In this document: positions 24,960-37,547 of the stretch, one piece after another
Layout of the letters: the number at the start of each line of letters is the position of its first letter
Position numbering within the stretch: position 1 is the stretch's first letter
Assembly: GCA_032164245.1 (NCBI GenBank)
Contig: JAVMKO010000001.1
Location: 64,896,892-64,960,891, forward strand
Length of the DNA stretch: 64,000 bases
Source: Sternotherus odoratus
Lineage: Eukaryota; Chordata; Testudines; Kinosternidae
Direction: 5' to 3'
Notes under the pieces: model-generated
Database searches by the model: none
What the model was told of the DNA's origin: nothing
The model's input: only the letters and a program-made list of their open reading frames with translations
Position numbers and translations under genes: made by a program

Positions 24960-25545
24960 CTCTATTGTAATTTACTCTGATTTATTCTGCATTCTTGGTG
25001 TCGCTGCCATAACCTCCCTTCCAAAGTTGCCTTCATTTTCAGAGATGAAAAAGATCAGGTCAGAAATGTACCACTTGTTCCATTGTGAGCTTGGGAAATT
25101 ACATTAATACTTGAAGTCAGAGGAAGGTCAAGTTGCTAGTTGCTGCCCACTTCTCAACTTCTTTCCCAGTTGGTGATATGACTGTTGCAGTCACCAAAGG
25201 AGAAAGTCAGTTGTCCATAAAAACTGTTCATTCTGGTTTGTAAGAAAAAGCAGCCGGTGTTTGATAAATTTTAATCATGATAAGTTCCATTATACCATGA
25301 TGTTTCACAGCAGTGTTTTTCACCGGACTTTTTTCATATAGAAGTATTGTGCTGCTTAGATGCTGCTTTTAATGTTTGCGGGAATAAGCATGCCAGGGAC
25401 ATTTGGTGCTGTTGTTTCTTGCAAGCACATAATGTCTGCTTTCATGCCAGATTGAATGTCAGCCTTCTGTACAGAGAATTCCTCCACTCTGAAATTGACA
25501 ATTTCAAGTGCTCTCTTTGGCTGAGGCTCTGAAAGAGGCACTTTA
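24960..25545 (-). pseudogene. LINE endonuclease fragment (inverted 5' half)
   Basis: On the minus strand this is the start of a jockey/CR1-superfamily LINE ORF2. The open frame 25356-25541 reads ALEIVNFRVEEFSVQKADIQ and then KADIMCLQET, the N-terminal endonuclease motif with catalytic Glu. Further on is FGDCNSHITNWE at about 25184-25198 (usually GDFN) and a PDLF segment near 25047 (usually PDLIF). It faces the opposite way to the RT half that starts about 150 bp to the right. The clade is not assigned with certainty. Confidence 0.5.
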
Positions 25546-25689
25546 TGTTGACATCTATGTCTGTCTGCTATTACAGTCTTGGTGTGTATTGGTGTGTACT
25601 GTCAGATTTGGTCTCTCCTATGGTTAGTTATGATGGAAGGTTAACAGGGGTCATGACATGAACATACCTGACTCTGCTCAACCTACAGG

Positions 25690-27085
25690 CAGATGATAAT
25701 GGGTAGAATAGCACCAATAATGGAAGGGCAGCAGGCTGATGACCAAGCCACTTTCACCAGGATGTTCATGCTTTTGCTATGCTGCAGTCTAACTCAATAC
25801 ATTGAAGATTACTTTGAAATCTGCAAAATTACAGGCTGTGTTTTTTGATCTGTTGACTCTTCAATAATTAAGGGTTAGGGCGTGGCTGCTTAGAAAAGTC
25901 TATGGCATACTCAGCAGAAGGATTGCCCCAAGATTTGGTACTATCACCCTTGCAGTTTAATGTCGTCACAGACAAACAACCGGAATTCCCCTATATGTGA
26001 AGATTAATTTATGTAGATGATCTTTCATCACCACGCACTCAGAGAGATTTGAGGACATTGAGTGTCTAGGGTTGTCTGTACCTGAATGTACTTGCACTAT
26101 TGCACACAGTCTTTGAATGGCAACCCTGGTAAGACATTAATGTATGGGTTCCGTCTGAAACACCCTCGGGCCAAGCAAAAGCTCCATATATTATGAGATG
26201 AATCCTTGAGCACTATGAACATCCATTGTACTTGGGGGCACATTAGACCAAACACTGACATTCAAAGAGTACATCAATACGCTGAAAAAAATGAACTCCA
26301 GGAACTGTGTTCTCCAAAAACTGGCCAACACAAAATGAGGAGCTGATTCTAAAACACTGAGAGCAACCAGTTTTGCCTTGTGTTACTCAATTTCAGAGTA
26401 CTGTGCCTCAGTGTGGTCTTGCTCACTTGCACATAAAATTGATACTGAACTCAGTAAATCCTGTAGGATCATCACAGGGACTTTGAAAAAAAATCTCCCA
26501 CACTGTCACTATACTGCCTTGCAGGAATCGCACAACCTCCAGCGAGGTGTGATGCTTTCATTGAAAAGGAGAGACAAAAATAGATGCATATTCCAAGACA
26601 TGCTCTTCGTGGACATATTTCACCACCCAAGTGGCTGACGTCCAGAAAGAGTTTTGCCTCTGAAAATTACTTATCCCCCAAAAAATACCACCGTGGAAAG
26701 CTACAGAGTTACAAAATGGCAGGAAATGCCAATGATCTTGGAGAACCTGGTCCCTTCAGAACAACTCCCCCCAGGCACTGGTGTTTTCTAAATCAAGAGA
26801 GAGATGGGGTGGCAAAGACTGGTGACAATAAGTCTAAGTTGAAGCTGAGCAATGACCCCAGATGTGAATGTGGGGAGCCTAGGCAAACAGCTGAACACTG
26901 CCTGAGATGGTGTCCCCTGTCAATATCCTGTGCTATCTGAGATAAGTGACAGCACCAGGTCTTGGTTACAGTTTTGAAGTGACAAGATATGATGATCATT
27001 TAATGATGGTAGGATTTCTATTGTATTATCACATATGTGTGAGGGCCCCTAAAACCATGCAGAGATTCTTCTTATTATTTGAATC
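25690..27085 (+). pseudogene. LINE reverse transcriptase and C-terminal fragment
   Basis: Plus-strand continuation of a jockey/CR1-superfamily LINE. Segments seen in order across frameshifts: RIAPIMEGQQADDQATF and LTQYIEDYF (25700-25830), EGLPQDLVLSPLQFN (about 25917), the catalytic box LIYVDDL (about 26010), then EYCASVWSCSLAHKIDTELS and SCRIITGTLK (26395-26490). It ends with a Cys/His segment, CECG...AEHCLRWCP (about 26865-26920). The 3' end is near 27085. The middle part between the endonuclease and this segment is missing. Confidence 0.65.
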
Positions 27086-28640
27086 TAAATAAATTAATGA
27101 AATAACAGAAAGTTGTGTCTATGCTGCTATTGATGGGATGGAGAACAGATAAGACTGTATATCTAGCCAGAAACCCGCATCTGCAGTATCAAGAACAGAC
27201 AATTATTTCTTTCCTTACAAAAAAATAAGGATATGGTTTTAAATGCCACCCATTAGGCATATAGCTAATAAATCCACAAAGAGATATCAGAATAAGTGGT
27301 TGGACTATTGGTATTTAGTTTTATTTTATGGACCAAATTCTGTCCATTGCCACCCATGCAGCTATGATGAAGTCAATATGAATGTATTGGTATAACATAG
27401 CACAGAAGTTGGTCATGTATGAGCCATCTTCACGAAGGGCAAAACAAAAATATTTTTAAACAGGACAAACATATTTAGAGTATTTCCTGATTGTCCTTTC
27501 CTTTTCAAACATGTAGTGATTATTGCATCATGTTCAAGGTTATTTTGTTTGTAAAGTTCCACAGTACACTGATGTGCTGATGACATCCACATGAGAAGAC
27601 TGTAATTAAAAACTGAGATGGTGAACAACTGAAAATCTCACCCTGGGTCACTAAAGATCTGAGATTTCCTGAAAAATAGGACACACAGGAAATGTCCGGT
27701 TGTTTGTGTAATTAGTCATGCAAATTTATGCAATCAGATACACAGATCTTCAGACATATTTTCATGACTGTTACATCCTTTAATGATATTGCAAATTATT
27801 TCATAAATTCATGCACAGCAGTGCTTCTAATCCATTCAGAAATGGACAAAAATGTCTTGCTTGGGATATTTTTTTAAAATCTATCTTTAGATTTTCTACA
27901 CAAGCTTGTTTTTCAGACATCTTACCTAAAATAACCACCTGTGATAGGTATCATCATTAAGTCCCTGATTCGTCAGGTACTGATGCACATGCCTAACTTT
28001 AACCACGTAAGTAGTCCCGCTGATGTCAGCATGCTTAACAACCTTTATGAATCAGGGTCTAAATCCCTTGCTAGTCTATGTGATTTAAGAACCAATCTTG
28101 AGGTGGAGGTTATATGGAAAACTAGAAGGAAGGGATAGCTCTGTCTGGAGAGTACAGGTTAAACTACCTCTTCACTTCCCCTGCCTATCATCCATTAGTT
28201 CAGTTGCTCTTCCAAGCACTTTTCTATTACCAAAAAAAATATGTAATTTTGGACTATTACTGTTCCCAGTTCAATTCTAATAAAAAGCAGGAGCAGAAAG
28301 CAATCTTTTAGCAACAAATTGCATCTGAAAGGTCAGCAAAGCTCATTGGAGAAGGATAAAGGGAACTTATCTTAGCCCAAGAAACCTGAAAAAATAAAAT
28401 TAGTGAATATTCTTTACAATAAATATAGGTCAAGATTCTAGAGAACCATGGGGTTTATAAATCTGCCCTTGGTTTCTTTTATTTTTATTTTTGAGTAGAA
28501 GCAACTTTCCATTGCAGGATACATTGTAAAATTCCCACAAAATTTGTTTTAAAACTTTTTTCCATTTTTCATTACTAAGTTTTATGCCAGATGAGCAGAA
28601 TTTGTTGTCAATGTGACTTATTTTATTATTTTAAACATTT
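27086..28640. other. No recognised feature
   Basis: AT-rich, with no exon or transposon recognised. Confidence 0.5.
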
Positions 28641-28779
28641 TTGTGAAACCAATGCCATTTTTACTCCTGGCACCAGACACACTCCTGGGCATGCTGCATA
28701 TGACTACTGGGATGAATGAGGACATAACATTAAACACTGCATTCAAGGTGATCACATATTATTGACTAATGCACATACT

Positions 28780-28985
28780 GTCATTGCCTATTGTTCTAGT
28801 AGTATTGTAGGTATGATATTTAAGACCATATAGTTTTTGCTTACTCATGAGAGTAATCTCACTGAAGTCAATGGTCTACTCACATGGGTAAGGAGGCCAA
28901 GATCCAGCACACTTTTGTGAATAACTGTGGGTTCCCTTAGGATAAAAAGCACTATGTAAATGTAAAATATTGTTATTAGATTTCT
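28780..28985 (+). repeat. Ancient SINE/LINE 3' tail (L2/V-SINE like)
   Basis: The segment ends AAAAAGCACTATGTAAATGT followed by AAAATATTGTTATT, resembling the conserved 3' tail of L2-mobilised elements (AAGCGCTATATAAATG...TTATTATT). The upstream part includes CTCACTGAAGTCAATGG. It is very diverged. Confidence 0.4.
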
Positions 28986-31900
28986 AAAAATCTAAGAAAT
29001 GGGTCAAGAGTGAATATAATACCCTTAGATATGCTGTACAAGCCGCTATAAGACTGACGTGTGCTCTCAACTCCCACTGAACTAGTACCATTCAGGATCA
29101 GGCCTCAAATAAGTACTAATACTTCCTTAAACCACACACACACAATCTTTAAACCATGTTTGAATTAAATGTTGCCTATACTAGTGACGATACAATTAAC
29201 CAGTCAAGTCACTTTACTGCATCCAATAAATAATTAGTACAAAGTGGATCTACCAATTTGACAAATAGAGTCACTTTCATAAGGTCATATTCAAATTCAG
29301 ATAATATCTATGTAACTTCCTTTGGAGTTTGCTAGCTTCTGGAAGGTTGAACTGAGTCTCTATAGCTCCTATTCTCTTGACCACAGCAACAATGTCTCCA
29401 GAACCAACTGACGCCATTTCCCAGACTGCTTTAGGGTCTGGGGCAGGGACAGAATAGACTGGAAATGCCTACCAAAGCCAATGGGGAGCTAGGAATGGAG
29501 TGATTTTATATAGACAGTTTGCTGGGCCAATAAGAAACCAGGACAGTTCAGGGGGCGGGGGGAATGGGAAAGGAGTTGCCTGACCCAGAGACAAAAGGAC
29601 TAGTTTTGGTTTCACTTTAGGCTGGATATGGAGCTGAGGAGAAGAAGCAGCACAGCCTAGAGGGTCTCTAATCAACTCCCACTTCCCACACAAAAGTGGA
29701 CTTTGAACTACTGTGGTATTTAGTATGTGACCAGGGAGAACCAGCTCTCTGAACACCAGTGATCAAAGGGGCAGAGAACCAACCCAGCACCAGTTACCTA
29801 GAGACAGCTGGGACTTCCACAGGGCTACAAATCAGGGGGCCGGATGAAGACCCTGCCTCGTGGACACCCTATGGGGAAGCCCCTTTGCTTTGTGTAAACT
29901 AGACCATATTCACAGCACTGCAACACTTGTTGCAGAACTTATCTCATCTGCTTGGAAAGTTTCTAGGGAGGGAGCTGGGAACCTGTATCGAATGGTAAAA
30001 GCAGGGAAGTAGGGAATTTGACTAAAACAGCAGAGTAACCATCTTAATCCTTTCCTTCACCAGAGTGTTTGTTTCCTGTCCCCAGTAAAGTCCTCTGTGC
30101 AATACATATTCTTCTTTTCGATTGTGGTATTTCATTGGCTGGGGCTTCTATTAATGTATTATGTTGTTCATGTACTGGGTTACATTCCTTGTGACTAGAG
30201 TAAAAGAATTAATTAGTTTCCCAAAGGACAGCACCTTGTATCCCAGACATTGAGAGAAGTCTCCTTGGGTGGAGGAACAGATGCCAAAATAAAGATCCCA
30301 GGACTCGGCCATGCAAGGTAGGAGGAAAAGCCACTCAGTTAGCAAGCATGAAGAAGGCATAAGCTATGCCTTGGGTGTGGCCTACAAAGATGATGCTTGC
30401 TATGTTTATATAGAAATTTTGAAAATTAATGAGGCCCAAAAATCTATTTCTTAAAAATAGTCAAGTGAGGCCTGGTAAAATGAGTAAAGTGAAGTGAGTG
30501 AATTCAGATCCAAGTTGAAGATAAGTTAGGACATAACCCCAGAGCAAGTGGAAAACATGTTCTGGTCCTCACCGGTTTTTACAAGTGTTTTAGATAGCAT
30601 TTTCCAAAACATTAACATTGTATCTATATTGATAGTTACTGGTATGGCATTTCCACAGATGTTAAGATGGCAATGTGAAATACCCAATAAGAAAGTAGAA
30701 AATATTGAATCATAGTAAAGATGAAGTTAATGTTAATTAATTAAAATCTATTATTATAATTCATTAAAAAAGAAGAGCACACTAATTTTACATTAGCCAC
30801 ACCCTTATACTATCATTAGAGAATGAGTATAATCTTTTTTCTCCATTTAGGGACTAATCACCCCCAGCTGCATCATATCATTTTAGAATTTGAGTATAAA
30901 TGCAGTGTATGATTATATTGTAAATGCCTGCTTGTTTAATTATTTCCTATTAAATAAAGTGTTTAATTTTATCATTTATTTTATTTACAGCCCTTCATTA
31001 AATTACATTTTCTGTATCTACCTTGGAAGCCCAAATCTTAAAGAATTCAATTTGGTGTTATTCCTTATTTTTAAGTTAGTAATTGGGAATACATAATCAA
31101 AGGTTACATAGGGAAGGGCTACATGTAATAAAATATAATCCTATTAGAAGAGTAAGAACAACTCTTGTGGGTGGGGGGAAACCAGGAGGTCAGCAAATAG
31201 ACAGCTTCATGGAACTGGCTATTACATCTCATGTAGGTTTGAAGGTTTAAAAGTCTTAATTGGATCATAGTCTGTGCTACAGTATTGTGTGTTGTGAATC
31301 CAAACTATGCAAAATCTTAAATGACATTCACAGCAAATATATTAAGAACTAACACACTCTCCAGGATTAACAAAATCATATTCTCACTGAGGGTCAGTTG
31401 CTAGAGGAAAATAATTTTTTAAAAAGGCATGACTCCACATGCAGAGAGCACAATGAGATCATAGCATATGGGAAAAATCAGTATGACATGACTCAGTTAA
31501 TTTCATGGATATTGGTTCGAAATGAAGTACAATAATGGGCTGATTATAGAAGGTCTAAGAAACCCTTACTGTGAAAATTCTGCTTTTCCTCCACTCCTTA
31601 ACACTAGTAGCTCCCCCACACTCCCGCCAGGTGAGTGGCAGTGGAGATCAGCCAATGGGGTTGTCCCCAGTGCATCAGGAAGGATAGGGGAAGGGCAGAC
31701 CACTAAGAACAGAAGTCTGAAAGAAGGATGATCATTCAGCTTCTTTGAGGAGGTGAATGTATAAAGGGGCCCAGAACAGGTGTAGTTGAGGAAGCCCGGG
31801 CAGCCCAAAAGTGTCACTCCAAAAGACTGATAGAAACTAAAAATAGGGCAGGAGATAAAGTGGCCCACTATCACTGCTGTATCAGAGAGCTGTGGCCTGG

Positions 31901-33739
31901 TACCAAATCGGCATCCTTCTCCACTGACTTTATTGGCAATTTTAGATTCTCTGCAACTTTTAGGATTTGACCTTTTCTTCCCTGGATATTCTGCATTCAG
32001 TTAGAGGGATATACCAAAGTTCAAATTGGACAAAACTTAAAAGTTAATTCTAGTGAAGTGCTCAGGTCTTCCAAAGATCATGAGGTTCCAATCTAAAATG
32101 GAGGGCTATCTGAAAGAGAAAACACTGCTTAATTCAGAAAATGTCTCTGTTATTTTGACTTTGCACTGAAGGATGGGGGCCAGAAGTATTTTTTAATGTA
32201 ATTAAGAAGTTAAGAATGTAATTTTAGGGTACCATTAATAAAAAGATCAGTTCAAAATACAAAATATCTGTCAGATCTATTTGACTAATTGGGTTTTCAA
32301 AAAAAGTTAATTTTAAGAGGCTGCTGTTGCTGTTGGTGCACTGCTGTTAAAAGTTGGCAATCTTTTTTTTAAAGATAATTAGGGTTCACTGAATCCAAAT
32401 ATGGCTGTTACCAATCTGTATGTTGTGTAGACAGGCCTCTATGAGAGCAAAGTAACTTTTGGAAATTGCTGAAGAGTATATTTTTTTATTTCCTTTTCAT
32501 TTAGGATTAACATATGTCAAATTATTGTAATGAGCTGTAGGATGTAGTACAAGTGATCAAATAAGATGTACAACCGGTTTATAAAGCTATTGAATTTCCA
32601 TTTCTTATTTTCAAGAGACATTAGAAATATTTTACTACGTTATACAACCACAAAAGAGCATGTTTACATGACTCTCCAGTGTTAAAACTTTGAAACAAAA
32701 GTATAGCAGCTCATTTAACTATCAGAAATATAACACATAATCTGAAAACATCTGTTTTAAAAACATGTGATGATATATTCTTAACTAAGAATGAATGTAT
32801 GCATTTAAATACTTATTTAATGTTGTACTATTTAAAGAAACTTTGGTATACAGATTGAATTAACATCTTATTAGGTCACTTATGACACATCTACTTACTT
32901 GATAATACTGTCCTTAAGCAGTAAATATCAGGTACATTGACACAAACCTGTTTCAGATCTCTACATTTGCATGCTCCTGTACAAACAATCCATGCTGTCC
33001 TGCACCCGCATCACTGACTGACTACTGCACCCTGTTGTGCAGCCACAGAATATTTCCTCCATTCAATCTGCTGCTCATGGTGGCAATGACATGAGCTGTG
33101 GCACCAGATTGCCATTCTCCTATTTCCAACCCATTGTATTTGGAGGAGAAAGTATTGGATTTAGGCAGTGAACCTGTCTCCCAACTAATGCCTACAAAAT
33201 GATCTCTGTGTATGTGGCAGTAACACCATCACTTACTTCTAATGATCATACGCTGCTATAAAGTCCAAGAGCTGTGAAAGAAGCAGCACTGAAAGTGCCA
33301 TTTTGTGGGCCTGCATTGGCCAGGCATATGACTTGCCATTCATAGCTTGTTCCCTTGACTTAGGTCCAGTCCTGACATCTGCCTGTGTGGGCTGGCCTAT
33401 AAGTTTCTGAAAGTTCACTGAGCCACAGAATCCTATTAATTGTGGAATAAGTCACTCTGTGGCCCATTTTAGTTCCATCAGTTTACACTATGGAGTTTCA
33501 GTTAGAAACACATATTGCTGCTCAAGCACTGATGGGACATGTTTGTATCTACATAAAACAATATTGAGGCTGTCTAACTTATGGGCAGGGGCTTGAAATG
33601 ATTAACAAGTATCCCATGGTGGTTATTTCTGGTTCTTTTGTCATGTGCTATTGGTTGAATGTATCCATCCATATCTTGGGTTCTCATTTGACATTAAATG
33701 ACACAGGCCATATCAGAAAGCTATTGCCAACACTGCAAC
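28986..33739. other. No recognised gene
   Basis: Mostly unique-looking AT-rich DNA. The interval 29380-30110 has some LTR-like character: a TTTTATATAG motif near 29508, a GCCAATAAG word and a GTAAAG near a possible end. I could not find matching termini, so no element is called. Other open frames are unremarkable. Confidence 0.45.
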
Positions 33740-33840
33740 ACATAGACTAATAGAGAAATATACTTTAAGCTTAGAATGGACCATTGTGATCAACTAGTCT
33801 TCCTTCCTGCACATTGTCAGCTGGATGAACTTCCTGGGAA
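33740..33840 (-). mobile_element. Short CR1-like 3' fragment
   Basis: AATGGACCATTGTGATCAAC and nearby TCCTTCCTGCACAT resemble the conserved 3' region of turtle CR1 copies (GGACCATTGTGATCATCTAG type). Only about 100 bp are recognisable. Confidence 0.4.
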
Positions 33841-34199
33841 CCAGGTTGGGCGGAATAACAGCCCCATTCTCATCATCCAAAGTCTGTACTTCCTAACAAA
33901 TGCAATAGGCAGTCTTATGGAAAACTGAAGAAGTAGTTTTGTCCTTGTTGTCTGATAAAGGGGGAACTCCAAACCAATATACTTTGGTTTCCATTTCTTT
34001 CCTCCACTCACACCACATATAATGTCTTGAGCTACACTAAGCATCTTAAATTTCACTGATTCTTGTTTCTCCAGGTTCTCTTAATCAGAACAGACGGCTC
34101 TTCATACAGCAGGTAGAGAAACAACTACAGACTATCTAGAAAGCAGACTGCATCATCCTCAGACACTGCCTTTGTAGCCATGGTGTAACAAAGTATCTC

Positions 34200-35060
34200 C
34201 ATGAATTTTCAATGCAACATATACCAGTGACAGAAATATGACTTCTTGGTGATGGTAAATGGGGACAGTATCTCATCATCTTGGCAGGAATCTGTCACTT
34301 GTGAGATAGGTACATATTTATACTTGGCAGGAGCTAAGAGTGTTTGTCCCTCAGCAGGGGATTGATCAGGCAATGAAATGAAATGAACTAAATCCCCAGG
34401 ATGAGCTTGGAGTTTTGCCTTGAATGATGGTCTATGACTGATGCAGGAGAGTGGAATTTCAATGCCAGTTTCCTTTGTAAGATTTTGTAATGATGCCAAG
34501 CCTCAGATAGCTCTAAAACCTGGCCTTGATTGGCTGCATGCTCATTTTAAGCCAAACCATTGCTGTGTTGGTAATTTTGGTGCCTTCATGCTTGCATCAC
34601 AGGTCTCCTAAACAGAATGTGACAAGTCAGGTGGCACTTTCTTTCAGCAACTATGGGGTCATTTACTTTAGCTAAATGAATACTCCTTTTACAAATGCAG
34701 TTGCATTCACTAACTGTTCAGTCATCTTGAATGTAGATACAGACATGAGACTATGTTTAGGTAGCACTTCTTGACAAAACATGCAGCATTTACAGTCAAT
34801 GGGTTTCACAGAACTGGACTGTTGTATTATGGCTACTGGTGTCTTTATTGGGATTGCTACAGCTTACCACTATACGTCAGCTGCAGATGCCTGTAACCCC
34901 TAGATTTGCCTTTGCCAGAGTATTGGGCATAGCAATTTCTGCGCTGCACGACTGATACTATGTGTTCTGAATGCAAGATGGACTCAGTCTTGCCAATGGC
35001 CTCTCTGTATTTAACATCTTGTAGTTCCTTTCTAATGGCTGTTGACTCCCTTATTCGATG
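34200..35060 (-). pseudogene. Decayed unidentified protein-coding remnant, probably mobile-element derived
   Basis: Read on the minus strand from about 35050 to 34200 there is a chain of protein-like blocks broken by frameshifts. Near 35020-34880 is a STAIRKELQDVKYREAIGKT segment. Near 34870-34700 is PIKTPVAIIQQSSSVKP followed by a cysteine cluster, DCKCCMFCQ, then FKMTEQLVNATAFVKGV. Near 34680-34630 is AERKCHLTCHILF. The last open frame is 34209-34499. The C-x2-C-x2-C cluster followed by a K-C-H-L-x-C block resembles uncharacterised Cys-rich proteins that accompany transposable elements in reptile and coelacanth genomes. I cannot name the family, and no intron signals were identified. Confidence 0.4.
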
Positions 35061-35419
35061 TAATTTTTCTTGATGTGCTTTACGTTATTCTTCACAAATA
35101 ATGCAGAGACTGTAGGAGGCTGGTGTGGATCTCTTCAGATTTACTACTAATTCCTACAACTGTAAAGAATGTCAGTGTCATAAACCATCGCCTCATGTAA
35201 CTACTGTTGTTCTCTCTCTTTGTAAAACAAAACCACACCCCAAAACAAAACATCATCATCAATTCTTGGTTAATTCTACTCTCACTACAAAGCATTATGT
35301 GCTATAAACCAAATACTAGGCATGCAAGAAACTGTCTCATTATTGTATCACATACAGCGGACTGTTGGGAACCCATCTTGTCATGTACAGTAGTATTGCA
35401 TAGCCATAACCATGTGGAC

Positions 35420-35560
35420 TGAACATGGATTGAGGATCAGAAGATTTGTGTTCTAATTCCCGTCAGTGCATTTGAGGCTGTGCATGATTGTGGAGAAGAC
35501 CTTTATACTCTCTGAACCCCAGCAGGAAAAGATGTGCTGTTATTTCTATTTACAGTCTGA
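35420..35560 (+). mobile_element. MIR-like SINE fragment
   Basis: GAGGATCAGAAGATTTGTGT ... TCTAATTCCCGTCAGTGCAT ... ACTCTCTGAACCCCAGC follows the order of the MIR core and its 3' part (compare GGATCAGGAGACCTGGGTTC ... CTCTGAGCCTCAG). It is highly diverged. Confidence 0.45.
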
Positions 35561-36457
35561 CCTCAAGACTGACTTCAACGGTTGCTTGTCATGTCGCTAG
35601 CTGGGCTAACCTTCAAAAACAACCCAGTAAACCATTCTTTTGACTCATTGCAAATAGTTTTTTCTCACGCTTTAAAAAGTCATATTTTCTGTTGAGGTCC
35701 CAGATATTTCTTGTCCAGTGAGCAGGAAGTAGGTACAGATTTAACAAAAAGTCTTATGTTCCATAAAGTTGTCTCCCTAAATGCACTGAGATTTAAGAAG
35801 TGGGTTTTAAAGGCATAAAAGAAAATTACTAGGTCACCTCCATAAAGTAACAAAGGAAAAAATATTAAAAATTGATGTGTTGTAAACAAGAGGAAAAATC
35901 ACGCTGGAAACCTCAGCACAGAACTGAGAACTGGTCCACAGCTGATATCAATTGTCATAGCTCCATTGACATCAGTGGACCTTGAAGTCAGGGATAGTGT
36001 ATGCCAATTGAGGATCTGGCACCAGGTATTTTGGAAACATTTTGGAAACATTTTCTTATAACCAGCATTTTCTTATAAGTGATGCAAATTTTATATTAGA
36101 TAGTGACTTGGACTGCGTGTTTATGCAAGTCAATAAGGGAGCAAGAGCTTCCCTTATAGGCCTGAATGAGTTACATAGAGTAAAAGCTCTCTATGTAAAT
36201 AAATGTAAATTGATAAAATTTCAGTGGGACGTAGGAGTCTGAGACATTTTTGAAAAATTACCTGTGTGCCTCTTAACTCTCACTAACCTTGTGCAGATGG
36301 GCAGGAGTTGGGCAGTGAGGGCTCAACCCTCTATTAGTTGACAAGTGTAGCTGAACTGCCAGAGGGTTGTTGCAAAGTACAGCTTGCTCCAGAGCAAGAA
36401 GGAAATGGAAGGATGTGTCAGAGTGCATCTCTGAAGTCACAGTGCCTCTGTTTATAT
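35561..36457. other. No recognised feature
   Basis: No coding or transposon signal recognised, apart from a CATTGACATCAGTGG word near 35958 that belongs to a dispersed degenerate repeat. Confidence 0.45.
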
Positions 36458-37036
36458 CGGGGGTGGGCATACTATGGCCCACGAGCCACATCTGGCCCTC
36501 CAAATGTTTTAATCCAGCTTTCAAGCTCCCTCTGAGGAGTGGGTTCTGGGCTTGCCCCTCTCCAGCCGGGGAGCAGGGTTGGGGGCAGCGCACAGAGCCA
36601 CCTGGATGTGCCTCCGCATAGGAGCCGGAGTGGGGACATGCTGCTGCTTCTGGGAGCTCTTGAGGTAAGCACCCCCCAGAGCCTGCTCCAACCCCCTGGG
36701 CCACCCCGATCCCCCTTCAACCCTCCAAACCCCTCGGTCCCAGCCCAGAGCACCCTCCTGCACCCCCAACCCCTCATCCTCAGCCCCACCCCAGAGCCCG
36801 CACCCCAGCCCAAGCCCTCCCCCCATTTCCCCCACACTCTAACCCATTTCTGCAGTCCAGAGGCCCCTCTTACATCCTGAACTCCTCATTTATGGCTTCA
36901 CCCCAGAGCCCACACCCCCAACTGGTGCCCTCACCCCATCCTGCACCACAACCCCAATTTTGTGAGCATTCATGACCCACCATACAATTTCCATACCCAG
37001 ATGTTGCCCTCGGGCCAAAACGTTTGCTCACCCCTG
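36458..37036 (+). mobile_element. hAT-like MITE, 579 bp
   Basis: The left end CGGGGGTGGGCATACTATGG and the right end read on the other strand, CAGGGGTGAGCAAACG, form terminal inverted repeats of the well-known CAGGGGTGGGCAAAC hAT type. The flanking 8-bp words GTTTATAT and GCCTATGT agree at 5 of 8 positions, a worn hAT target duplication. The interior is C-rich (CCCCAGAGCC, CACCCC repeats). The overlapping open frames on both strands between 36273 and 36880 result from this low-complexity composition. Confidence 0.8.
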
Positions 37037-37416
37037 GCCTATGTTATTCCTAGTGCTGGTAATGTATTCCTGTCCACTTCGCCTTCCTGAACTCTGTGCC
37101 TAAAGAAACAATCTAGTATGTTCACATTTTATGCAAGAGTTCAAAAAACAGTTAACTAAAATAGGAACCAAAACTATGCAACCAGTTTATGAACTCAGTC
37201 TTTTTTGCAGTTATAAAAATGTTGGTTAATGTTTGAAAGCAAACATTTTCCAGATTGGGAGCCTGCATGCTTCCTGGGTGGGGCAAGAAGCCAAAGAAAA
37301 AATGTTCATGTGACTCAGGAAGTGTCTGGCTCAATTTTTAAAACCTATGAAGTTCTGAAGAACTTAAATAGCCACATGTTGGAGGGCTTATCTGATCCAA
37401 ATCTCCATCTTTGCAG

Positions 37417-37547
37417 GTACATCCACCCGAATATAACTATAATTTTTTTGTGAGGCAAAATGTGAAAGGTCCGACTCAAACTGTGAAAAGCCAGGAATTC
37501 AGATTTAATATTGAAGCTGTCTGCCCCCGCACACTGAATGGCCAGAG
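37417..37547 (+). CDS. Candidate orphan exon, function unknown
   Basis: A 131-bp segment bounded by a good acceptor (pyrimidine-rich tract ending TCTTTGCAG at 37416) and a GT donor (CCAGAG then GTTAGG at 37548). Only one frame is open across it, starting phase 0 and leaving two bases. It would encode 43 residues with uneven, protein-like composition, beginning VHPPEYNYNFFVRQNVKGP and ending with a cysteine-containing AVCPRTLNGQ segment. I do not recognise the family. It is on the opposite strand to TSPAN19 and about 17 kb beyond its last exon, with no partner exon recognised nearby. It could be an exon of an unknown gene, a relic of a lost gene, or chance. Confidence 0.25.

Noticed and set aside
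29380..30110. Possible additional solo LTR
   Set aside because: TATA-like and CCAAT-like words exist but no TG...CA ends or target duplication could be placed.
36273..36880. Overlapping open frames on both strands (104-143 codons)
   Set aside because: They lie within or across the C-rich hAT-like MITE; composition explains the lack of stops.
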